Virus record (IMG/VR): IMGVR_UViG_3300037852_000040
Span: 1-46,085 of that record
Origin: a virus
Length of the DNA: 46,085 bases
Reading direction: 5' to 3' (one strand)
Position 1 is the first letter of the stretch. Every line of letters begins with the position of its first letter. Of the stretch, positions 40,616 to 46,085 are shown in pieces. Both the position numbers and the translations under genes were made by a program. The notes beneath the pieces are model-generated. The model was given only the letters and a program-made list of their open reading frames with translations. It made no database searches and was not told the DNA's origin.

Positions 40616-41121
40616 TACGACTCCCCGCGCGCTCGATATGCCATCTGGCAATGAAACCGGCAATACGGCACTGCATCATCTTTTGCTGCACCGCAATACA
40701 GCATGTCGCGGCCGGGCTCGCCGAGCGGCCATCGGCATGTGGTCGAGGTCAGCCCAAAAATATCCACCGCGCTCGCTGGCGTAGGGATGGCCGGTAGATC
40801 GGTTAGGCCGGGAGGCTGTGAGACGCCCAGCGCATGAAAGGCCATTCCCTGACCTTCCTGGCGCGATTGGCGGGGCTTCCTAGGGGTATTGAGCGTAATC
40901 CGCACATTGCCGATGCCATGCCGCAATTGCCGGGTTTTCCTTTTCACGATGACCCGTTTCGGCAACCCAAGCCTGATGATCTTGGCGACGACCGCGTTGC
41001 GGGTAATGCCGTCGCCGAGCTCGCGGGCTATCTCGCCGCCCGACATGCCGTCGCTGTGGCATTGCCGCAACACTTGCACGCGGGTCTCGGTCCAGAATGT
41101 GCCGGCGCCGGCGGGCATCAT
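40615..41121 (-). CDS. gcrA: GcrA-family transcription regulator
   Basis: 168 residues. The N-terminal WTETRVQVLRQCHSDGMSGG EIARELGDGITRNAVVAKII RLGLPKR is the GcrA DNA-binding helix-turn-helix; the C-terminal CRWPLGEPGRDMLYCGAAKD and YCRFHCQMAYR is its second conserved block. GcrA is a sigma70-associated cell-cycle activator in alphaproteobacteria whose targets are influenced by adenine methylation (GANTC). A phage copy may redirect host transcription. Stop-start TAATG overlap with the HNH gene and ATGA with the repressor. Confidence 0.9.
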   Translation of the reverse strand: MMPAGAGTFWTETRVQVLRQCHSDGMSGGEIARELGDGITRNAVVAKIIRLGLPKRVIVKRKTRQLRHGIGNVRITLNTPRKPRQSRQEGQGMAFHALGVSQPPGLTDLPAIPTPASAVDIFGLTSTTCRWPLGEPGRDMLYCGAAKDDAVPYCRFHCQMAYRARGES

Positions 41122-41333
41122 TCCGCCGCCTGTTGTCGTTGTCGGTGGGCAAATTCAAAGGCCATGTCGGCCAGCACCCGCTCGATCAGCTTAGGTGCCG
41201 ACCCCTTCTTGGGCGGCCCATGGTTTTCCCAATCGGTGTAAGTCGATCGGTCGACGCCAAATCTTCGGGCAAACACATCCTGGGTTTCGGCCATACGGCG
41301 CCTTGCGCGCCAAAGAGTGGTTGCTGTGACCAT
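41118..41333 (-). CDS. Small XRE-type repressor
   Basis: 71 residues. WRARRRMAETQDVFARRFGV DRSTYTDWENHGPPKKG is a compact helix-turn-helix of the Cro/CI type. The ATG at 41333 is six to seven bases downstream of a good sigma70 promoter (41340-41368), so its transcript may be leaderless. It is first gene of the minus-strand regulator operon and is divergent from the Bet operon, suggesting it controls that promoter region. Confidence 0.75.
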   Translation of the reverse strand: MVTATTLWRARRRMAETQDVFARRFGVDRSTYTDWENHGPPKKGSAPKLIERVLADMAFEFAHRQRQQAAE

Positions 41334-41339
41334 GGTGGC

Positions 41340-41368
41340 AGCATAAATATTTTTTGGTGCGAAGTCAA
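41340..41368 (-). promoter_or_regulatory. Sigma70-like promoter of the repressor operon
   Basis: On the minus strand TTGACT (41363-41368), 17-base spacer, TATGCT (41340-41345). The expected start lies at about 41333, which is the A of the repressor ATG. No ribosome site lies before that ATG, in line with leaderless translation. The spacer is AT-rich, and the divergent plus-strand genes begin at 41412, so repressor binding here could act on both sides. Confidence 0.6.
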
Positions 41369-41411
41369 CATTGGCGCTTGCATTATTTTGCGGATGTGGG
41401 AATATCACAAA

Positions 41412-41516
41412 ATGAGCCACGAGAGCGACGGTAGTCCGATCTTGGCCATCATCATGCCTGCGCTGTGGGCGCTGGCGATCGGGATTATCGCTTGGAGGCA
41501 ATGGCATGGCCGGTAG
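41412..41516 (+). CDS. Small membrane protein, 34 aa
   Basis: MSHESDGSPILAIIMPALWA then LAIGIIAWRQWHGR: one transmembrane helix. ATG at 41412; an ATG at 41394 would add six residues. It is the first gene of the rightward operon and overlaps the next gene by 11 bases. Membrane role unknown. Confidence 0.5.
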   Translation: MSHESDGSPILAIIMPALWALAIGIIAWRQWHGR

Positions 41517-41697
41517 CCTGCGCGACCAGCTTTGCGCCGCTCACACGCTGGCATGGCAGCAGCAGCGCCACGAGGACGAGATCGCTTTGCTCCGCGCTAT
41601 CGCCAAGATCGACGGCAAGCCGCTGCGGCACCATCGTGATACGCGCGACGATTTTCAAAAGGATTACGACGAGGAACAAGAAGGGACCTACCGATGA
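41506..41697 (+). CDS. Hypothetical protein, 63 aa
   Basis: Helical, charged: SLRDQLCAAHTLAWQQQRHE then DEIALLRAIAKIDGKPLRHH. It overlaps the previous stop and the next start (ATGA at 41694), so it is co-translated with Bet. No family recognised. Confidence 0.6.
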   Translation: MAGSLRDQLCAAHTLAWQQQRHEDEIALLRAIAKIDGKPLRHHRDTRDDFQKDYDEEQEGTYR

Positions 41698-42563
41698 ACG
41701 TGCCAGCCATCAAAACCGCAACCGCGGTTGCCTCCCACCCATTCAGTGCCGACCAGATCGACCTTATCAAGCGCACCATCTGTAAAGGCTCGACCGACGA
41801 CGAACTCCGGCTATTCCTATATCAGGCCGGCCGCACCGGGCTCGATCCGCTCGCTCGACAAATCTATTCGATCGAGCGGCGTGAATACCGCGACGGCCAA
41901 TGGGTCAAGGCGCGATCAATACAGACATCGATCGATGGTTTCCGCCTGATCGCCGAACGCAGTGGCAAGTACGCCGGCCAGGTCGGCCCGTATTGGTGCG
42001 GCGCCGACGGCCAATGGCAAGACGTATGGATCGCGCCGGAATCGCCGATCGCCGCCCGGGTTGGGGTGCTGCGCACCGATTTCAAGGAACCATGCTGGGG
42101 CGTGGCGCGCTTCGATGCCTACGCGCAAAAGACCAAGGACGGCGTTCCGACGCGCATGTGGAAAACCATGGGCGACGTTATGGTGGCGAAGTGCGCCGAA
42201 GCACTGGCGCTGCGCAAGGCATTTCCGCAAGAACTATCCGGTCTCTACACCGGCGATGAAATGATGCAGGCGGTCGAGGATTTCACACCGCCAGCGCCGA
42301 AGAAAACAATCGCCGAAGATTTGAACGATGAAATTCCGTTCGGTGGCGACACGCCGAAGGCCGCTCCTGCTCAAAGCCCCCCCAGCCCTCAGGCAGGAGC
42401 GGCCAGTGCGCCCGTCGATGTGCTGGCGATGGCGCGTGAGGCCGCAAGCCACGGCTTCGATATGCTGAACACCTACTACAAAACGCTCGGCAAGAAGGAT
42501 CAGAAAATTCTCAACGAGCATAAAGTTGAACTCGAAGCGCTGTTTCCGATCGATGCGGAATAG
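41694..42563 (+). CDS. bet: Phage recombination protein Bet (RecT-family annealase)
   Basis: 289 residues. The single-strand annealing protein of phage homologous recombination. FSADQIDLIKRTICKGSTDD ELRLFLYQAGRTGLDPLARQ IYSIERRE is the conserved start; TSIDGFRLIAERSGKYAG and GDVMVAKCAEALALRKAFPQ ELSGLYTGDEM follow in the family order. A Pro/Ala-rich linker (PKAAPAQSPPSPQAGAA) leads to a short C-terminal helix. No exonuclease partner is recognisable in the window. Bet-type proteins can recombine cassette ends of the kind seen here. Confidence 0.92.
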   Translation: MNVPAIKTATAVASHPFSADQIDLIKRTICKGSTDDELRLFLYQAGRTGLDPLARQIYSIERREYRDGQWVKARSIQTSIDGFRLIAERSGKYAGQVGPYWCGADGQWQDVWIAPESPIAARVGVLRTDFKEPCWGVARFDAYAQKTKDGVPTRMWKTMGDVMVAKCAEALALRKAFPQELSGLYTGDEMMQAVEDFTPPAPKKTIAEDLNDEIPFGGDTPKAAPAQSPPSPQAGAASAPVDVLAMAREAASHGFDMLNTYYKTLGKKDQKILNEHKVELEALFPIDAE

Positions 42564-42591
42564 CCGCTCACGACAGGTTAGTGGGAAAACC

Positions 42592-43329
42592 ATGGCAGAA
42601 ATATCGGGAATTTCTTGGACAGACGCTACGTTCAATCCGTGGATTGGATGCACGCGCGTAAGCCCCGCGTGTGATCGTTGCTATGCGGCCCGTGACAATG
42701 AACGCTGGAATTGGGTGCCCGGCTGGGGCGCAGGCGTCGCTAGGCGCCGCACGTCGGTCCAGAACTGGAACAAGGTGCTCAAATGGAATCGCGAAGCAGC
42801 GGCTTCGGGAAGGCCGCTACGGGTGTTCTGTGCGTCGCTCGCCGACGTGTTTGATAACGAGATCGAGCAGGCGTGGCGCAACGACCTGTGGGACTTGCTT
42901 CGCGCTACGCCAAATCTGCGGTGGATACTTCTGACCAAGCGGATAGGCAACGCGCCGAAGATGCTACCCGCGTTCTGGCCCATGGCGCACGTCGGCTTGA
43001 TGTCCACCCTCGAAAATCAAGAGGTATGGGACCGGGATTATCACAAGCTCGAAGCCGTGCCGGCGGCTTGGCATGGGGTGTCCGCCGAACCGTTGCTCAG
43101 CCATATCGATATCGGCGACGCTAAGCCGGATTGGATCATCACGGGCGGTGAAAGCGGCCCCGGCTTCCGGCCCCTCGATATGGATGCCGTGCGCTCGCTT
43201 CGCGATCAATGCCGACGCAACGGCATCACTTTCCACCACAAGCAAAACGGCGGTATTCGCGGGAAGGATGCCGGCTGTTTGGTCGATGGTGTCGAGCATA
43301 AATATTTTCCGCCAGCGTTGGCGGCTTAG
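42592..43329 (+). CDS. DUF5131 / phage Gp37-Gp68 family protein
   Basis: 245 residues. SWTDATFNPWIGCTRVSPAC DRCYA is the characteristic start, with the CTRVSPACDRC cysteines; then CASLADVFDNEIEQAW, WILLTKR and DWIITGGESGPG, RPLDMDAVRSLRDQCR, FHHKQNGG in the expected order. The family has a TIM-barrel, radical-SAM-like layout, and a nucleic-acid-modifying role has been suspected but not shown. It lies two genes and a cassette from a true CxxxCxxC radical SAM-like gene. Confidence 0.88.
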   Translation: MAEISGISWTDATFNPWIGCTRVSPACDRCYAARDNERWNWVPGWGAGVARRRTSVQNWNKVLKWNREAAASGRPLRVFCASLADVFDNEIEQAWRNDLWDLLRATPNLRWILLTKRIGNAPKMLPAFWPMAHVGLMSTLENQEVWDRDYHKLEAVPAAWHGVSAEPLLSHIDIGDAKPDWIITGGESGPGFRPLDMDAVRSLRDQCRRNGITFHHKQNGGIRGKDAGCLVDGVEHKYFPPALAA

Positions 43330-43364
43330 GCACTATCAACAAGTATGTCGCCAACTTAGAGGTA
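43327..43364 (+). repeat. Direct repeat, copy 1 (38 bp)
   Basis: TAGGCACT, ten variable bases, then ATGTCGCCAACTTAGAGGTA. An identically spaced copy lies at 45943-45980. The first three bases are the stop codon of the DUF5131 gene. Both copies lie just upstream of a gene start (43375 and 45986). It could be a promoter or operator element, or the trace of a duplicated segment. Confidence 0.65.
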
Positions 43365-43374
43365 GGAGAACACC

Positions 43375-43797
43375 GTGAACAAGCGCAGACTTCTGAGGTT
43401 GGCCGATCTGCTCGACGCAGACGCCAAGAACGAGGCGGGTGTCAAATTTAATCTGAGCGGGTGGGGTAGTTCGTCTACAGGCGCCCCGGCTAATGTTTCC
43501 TGCGGCACCACGGCATGTGCGATGGGGCTGGCGGTACTAAGTGGCGCGTTCGAACAAGACGGCCTCAGAAACGGATTTGGGCCGCGCTCATGCTCGGTCA
43601 TTCCTTATTTTCAAACAGGGCAGAAAGTTGTGTCAGGCTTCAAGGCCGCGGCGAATCTGTTTGGCATTAGCCACAAGGCAGCCGAATGGCTCTTTCAAGA
43701 TGACCACTACCGCAAAAGCCAATGGACTGGTGCCGCAGGCGAACGCGCCGTGGCCCGCCGTATTCGCAAGTTCGTTGCTGGCGAAGCGCGACCGTAA
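43375..43797 (+). CDS. Conserved phage/plasmid hypothetical protein
   Basis: 140 residues, GTG start with AGGAG six bases before. RRLLRLADLLDADAKNEAGV KFNLSGWG, then VSCGTTACAMGLAVLSGAF, and AAEWLFQDDHYRKSQWTGAA GERAVARRIRKFVAGEA. This is a common family on rhizobial phages and plasmids, with a CGTTACAMG Cys motif and no known function. The cassette copy 3 follows 19 bases downstream. Confidence 0.75.
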   Translation: MNKRRLLRLADLLDADAKNEAGVKFNLSGWGSSSTGAPANVSCGTTACAMGLAVLSGAFEQDGLRNGFGPRSCSVIPYFQTGQKVVSGFKAAANLFGISHKAAEWLFQDDHYRKSQWTGAAGERAVARRIRKFVAGEARP

Positions 43798-43816
43798 GAC
43801 GGCGGCTGATACGGAA

Positions 43817-44260
43817 CATGCTTATCCGGTTGCCACACACAAACGCTGAGACCTACTAGATGTTGAAAACCCTCGTTTGGCCTGAGAAAAGCTATCAGTC
43901 GCTCGACCAAGGCATCCGATTTGCAGTGCGCGTTCTTCACGCGGCCGGGTTTGAAACCTGCCAGTCATGCCAGGGCGGTAAAGGGCACGCCTACAGCGAC
44001 CCTACGGTTGATCTGAGAGCGGAAGCTGACGACGCCCGTGGTTTTGGAGCGCTCGCGGCGCTGCGAACCTACGGGCTTCCCATCGCGGAGGTAGCCATCG
44101 TTTGGCCTGTGCGGAACGGCTGCCCCTACGAGAAACTTTGGCGCATCACATTCAGCAAAACAATGGAAGATCGCGCCGATGAGAAGCCGAGTTTTGTTTT
44201 CGGGTATGCCGCAACATGACCGCAAGATATGGGGCTGTGTGTCTAAACCGGATAAGCATG
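43817..44260 (+). mobile_element. Mobile single-gene cassette, copy 3
   Basis: 444 bp with perfect 15-bp inverted ends CATGCTTATCCGGTT (43817-43831 and 44246-44260). The left end matches copy 2 over 50 bases; the right end is slightly diverged (CGCAAGATATGGGGC). Flanks ATACGGAA and GTTAGCAG do not match, so there is no target duplication. It may be old, or have arrived by recombination between cassette ends. Cargo is gene 43860-44219. The flanks GGCTGATACGGAA and GTTAGCAGGGAGATT resemble the contiguous sequence at 109-137. Confidence 0.88.
43860..44219 (+). CDS. Cassette cargo: phage-type hypothetical protein, 119 aa
   Basis: Starts MLKTLVWPEKSYQSLDQGIR; ATG directly after TAG within the shared cassette end. 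RFAVRVLHAAGFETCQSCQG GKGHAYSDPTVDL and GLPIAEVAIVWPVRNGCPYE KLWRITF belong to a phage family in which FESCQGG-GH-YPEPTV is followed by a WPV block. Function unknown. It is a third, unrelated cargo type, showing that the cassette ends carry different genes. Confidence 0.75.
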   Translation: MLKTLVWPEKSYQSLDQGIRFAVRVLHAAGFETCQSCQGGKGHAYSDPTVDLRAEADDARGFGALAALRTYGLPIAEVAIVWPVRNGCPYEKLWRITFSKTMEDRADEKPSFVFGYAAT

Positions 44261-44278
44261 GTTAGCAGGGAGATTAAA

Positions 44279-44983
44279 ATGGGTTGCGATATTCACCTTT
44301 ACGTCGAGCATCGAAATGGCCAAGGTTGGGAAAGCTGCGACGTATGGGAGAAAAGCGAATACGAGCCGCACGAATTGACTGTGCCATACGGCAAGCATTT
44401 TTATAGCGACCGCTCCTATGATACCTTTGCAATCTTGGCAGATGTGCGCAACGGCTATGGCTTTGCGGGGACCGATACCGGAGACGGTTTTGTTCCGATT
44501 GCCGAGCCTCGCGGCTTACCCGACGATATGTCCCCACAACTCGCGGCAGAAGCCGCCGCGTTTTTGGAGCACACCCCATCGTGGCTAACAGCCAAAGAAT
44601 TGATGGAGTATGACTGGACTCGCACCACAACAAAACGCGGATGGATCAGCGGCCCGCAATACGCCCATTGGATCAGATACCAGCGCGAGGATGGCGATGG
44701 GCCGAGAGAATGGTGCGGCGGAATCGGCGGCGGCGGTATTGAGCATATCGCGGAAGCGGAAATGGCGGAGCGCGTTGCCGCCGTTCAAGAACTGTTCAAG
44801 GGAGCAAACTACAAAGACTTGGAGCAGGCGTTGAAGGATCGGCTTGGCTCGACGTACTGCCAAGTATCCTGGCAAATTCCTTACTATCGAGCGGCGTCCG
44901 GTTTTCTTAGCCGCGTCATGCCTCGCTTGTGGCGCTTGGGAAAGCCGGACGATGTGCGGATTGTCTTTTGGTTCGACAGCTAG
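44279..44983 (+). CDS. Conserved phage hypothetical protein (MGCDIHLYVE family)
   Basis: 234 residues, ATG with GGGAG six bases before. MGCDIHLYVEHRNGQGWESC, then YDTFAILADVRNGYGFAGTD and GLPDDMSPQLAAEAAAFLEH TPSWLTAKEL in order define a widespread phage/prophage family without known function. The MGCDIH opening with Cys, Asp and His hints at a metal site. Separated from cassette 3 by 18 bases that include its ribosome site. Confidence 0.78.
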   Translation: MGCDIHLYVEHRNGQGWESCDVWEKSEYEPHELTVPYGKHFYSDRSYDTFAILADVRNGYGFAGTDTGDGFVPIAEPRGLPDDMSPQLAAEAAAFLEHTPSWLTAKELMEYDWTRTTTKRGWISGPQYAHWIRYQREDGDGPREWCGGIGGGGIEHIAEAEMAERVAAVQELFKGANYKDLEQALKDRLGSTYCQVSWQIPYYRAASGFLSRVMPRLWRLGKPDDVRIVFWFDS

Positions 44984-45011
44984 AGCCGACTTACACGGGG
45001 TTAGCGCCTAG

Positions 45012-45932
45012 ATGACCGAAAAGTGGACCAAGGGAGAATGGATTGGCGGCCTCGCCAGATGGGAGGTCGATCGCACGGTCTATTACTCGATCGCGTTCAC
45101 CTGGAAGCTTGATGAGGCGTTCGCGATGGCTCTTTTCGACAAGGCGCTGGGTAAGCGGGTAGTCGCTGGCGGTCCCGCGCTATTCCTAGCGAAGATGGCC
45201 CACGAAATTTCAACGGTGGCCGAGGTCGGTGGCAAGTTCGGGTACCCCGACGCGGTATCTCGGCACAATCCAATGGCGACCGAATTTAGCTTTGGGTGCG
45301 ACGTGGGCTGCGCCCATTGCATCGTGCCGGCGATGCACGGCCGGGTCTTTACGCTGGTCCCTGACGCTCCGGTGCGGCCGATCTTGTGCGACAACAACCT
45401 GTCTGCTTTGCCGACCGAGTTTCAGGACCATATCCTTGCCCGCTACCAGCGGGAGGAAGTTCCGATCCTTGATGCTAATTCGGGATTTGAGCCGCGCACT
45501 TTCACTGAGGAAGTCTACCGCCGATGGAAGCCAACCCTAGACGCCTCCTATGCCCCGTGGCGGTTCGGCTACGACGATATGGTGGATCAGCCTTATGTCA
45601 GGACCGTGTTCAAAATGCTTCGCAACGAGCCGACCAAGCGCAAGCGTGTCTATGTGATGATTGGGAACGAGCCCTATGCCGAATGCATGGAACGCATCTA
45701 CGAGGTCATCGGCAACGGCTGCGAGCCGCATGTGCAGCCGGAAATCAAGTTGGTGTCTTGGGAGCGCAAGCCTTGGGTACGGCACGATTGGACACGCCAG
45801 AAGCTAATCGACGTGGCCCGCTGGGCGAATGGCTGGGTCTATCGCAAGGTGCCGAACTTCGAGGACTACGACCGCAGCAACTCGAAGCGGCGATCGGAAA
45901 AGTACAACGCCCAAGAGGGTATGTTCGTGTAG
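45012..45932 (+). CDS. Radical SAM-like phage protein
   Basis: 306 residues. FSFGCDVGCAHCIVP holds the CxxxCxxC signature (Cys96, Cys100, Cys103) that binds the 4Fe-4S cluster in radical SAM enzymes. Later segments (VPILDANSGFEPRTFTEEVY, RVYVMIGNEPYAECMERIYE, HVQPEIKLVSWERKPWVRHD) fit the repeating strands of the barrel. Likely a radical reaction on a nucleotide or nucleic acid, but the substrate is unknown. Its neighbour DUF5131 shares the same general fold, so the two may act in one modification pathway. Confidence 0.7.
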   Translation: MTEKWTKGEWIGGLARWEVDRTVYYSIAFTWKLDEAFAMALFDKALGKRVVAGGPALFLAKMAHEISTVAEVGGKFGYPDAVSRHNPMATEFSFGCDVGCAHCIVPAMHGRVFTLVPDAPVRPILCDNNLSALPTEFQDHILARYQREEVPILDANSGFEPRTFTEEVYRRWKPTLDASYAPWRFGYDDMVDQPYVRTVFKMLRNEPTKRKRVYVMIGNEPYAECMERIYEVIGNGCEPHVQPEIKLVSWERKPWVRHDWTRQKLIDVARWANGWVYRKVPNFEDYDRSNSKRRSEKYNAQEGMFV

Positions 45933-45942
45933 CCCAAACAAA

Positions 45943-45980
45943 TAGGCACTTACAGGACGAATGTCGCCAACTTAGAGGTA
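45943..45980 (+). repeat. Direct repeat, copy 2 (38 bp)
   Basis: TAGGCACT, ten variable bases, then ATGTCGCCAACTTAGAGGTA, as at 43327-43364. It ends six bases before the ATG of the MazG-like gene, so AGAGG can also act as the ribosome site. The conserved spacing argues for a functional element rather than chance. Confidence 0.65.
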
Positions 45981-45985
45981 TTCCG

Positions 45986-46085
45986 ATGCACCGACCGAGC
46001 GAATTTTTAGCCTGGGCCGTCGAGACATTCGGTCCGGTTGCCCTCAAGCGCAAAGAACGCCTTATGCGCTTTACTGAGGAAGCAA
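45986..46085 (+). CDS. MazG-like protein, N-terminal fragment
   Basis: 33 codons to the window end: MHRPSEFLAWAVETFGPVAL then KRKERLMRFTEEA. The WAVETFGPVA and ERLMRFTEEA helices are those that open MazG-like phage proteins, where the EE pair belongs to the metal-binding ExxE region. The rest of the gene is outside the window; its C-terminus is probably the fragment at 1-114. Confidence 0.55.
   Translation, partial: MHRPSEFLAWAVETFGPVALKRKERLMRFTEEA

Noticed and set aside
4711-44260. Integron-type gene cassettes (attC sites)
   Set aside because: The ends are terminal inverted repeats with 8-bp target duplications, not attC-like imperfect palindromes with core sites, and no tyrosine integron integrase is present.
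1-46085. CRISPR arrays, tRNA or rRNA genes
   Set aside because: I found no regularly spaced repeats and no tRNA-like cloverleaf or T-loop signature in the gaps, which are short.
1-46085. Terminal direct repeats of a T7-type linear genome
   Set aside because: The first and last bases share no long repeat; both lie inside a gene.

Overview
This window is almost entirely the genome of a tailed dsDNA phage of podovirus (T7-like) architecture. The host is probably an alphaproteobacterium near Bradyrhizobium/Rhodopseudomonas. The host inference rests on a phage-borne GcrA-type regulator, an outer-membrane protein with the rhizobial ADLPLKAP-type mature end, and a GC-rich coding style. I see no tRNA, rRNA or CRISPR. 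The first 114 bases and the last 100 bases look like the two ends of one MazG-like gene, so the sequence may be a circular or circularly permuted genome cut in that gene, with a short missing piece.

Layout: (1) 1-5986, plus strand: about twenty tightly packed small genes, many with ATGA start/stop overlaps, including a D12-class adenine methylase. (2) 5983-33312, minus strand: lysis genes, outer-membrane-like protein, tail fibre, three internal virion/ejection proteins (one with a lytic transglycosylase domain), tail tube B and A, four consecutive proteins with Sec signal peptides, major capsid, scaffold, portal, large terminase and small genes. (3) 33425-34674, plus: serine recombinase and N6-adenine-type methylase. 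(4) 34880-39680: a transposon-rich interval with an IS1595-family element, a transposase-less relative of it, a cassette, and two parS-like palindromes. (5) 38471-41333, minus: regulators (XRE-like, GcrA-like), HNH nuclease, DUF1376 protein. (6) 41412-46085, plus: Bet/RecT annealing protein, DUF5131 protein, radical SAM-like protein and accessory genes. No DNA polymerase, helicase or RNA polymerase is encoded, so host replication and transcription are presumably used.

The most striking discovery is a family of three short mobile gene cassettes (4711-5110, 39268-39657 inverted, 43817-44260). All share the terminal inverted repeat CATGCTTATCCGGTT and a roughly 50-bp left end running through a portable TAG-ATG start, plus a roughly 40-bp right end. 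Each carries a different single small gene and none has a transposase. Two have perfect 8-bp target duplications. Removing the first restores an interrupted phage gene in frame. A parallel case is the 285-bp element 37796-38080: it has perfect 22-bp IS1595-type ends and an 8-bp duplication and carries one DUF1653-like gene. The related full-length IS (34947-36953) carries a C5-cytosine methyltransferase. Together these suggest that small phage accessory genes are being shuffled as single-gene, trans-mobilised cassettes. The IS and one cassette inserted at exactly the same 8-mer next to a CACGTG parS-like palindrome.
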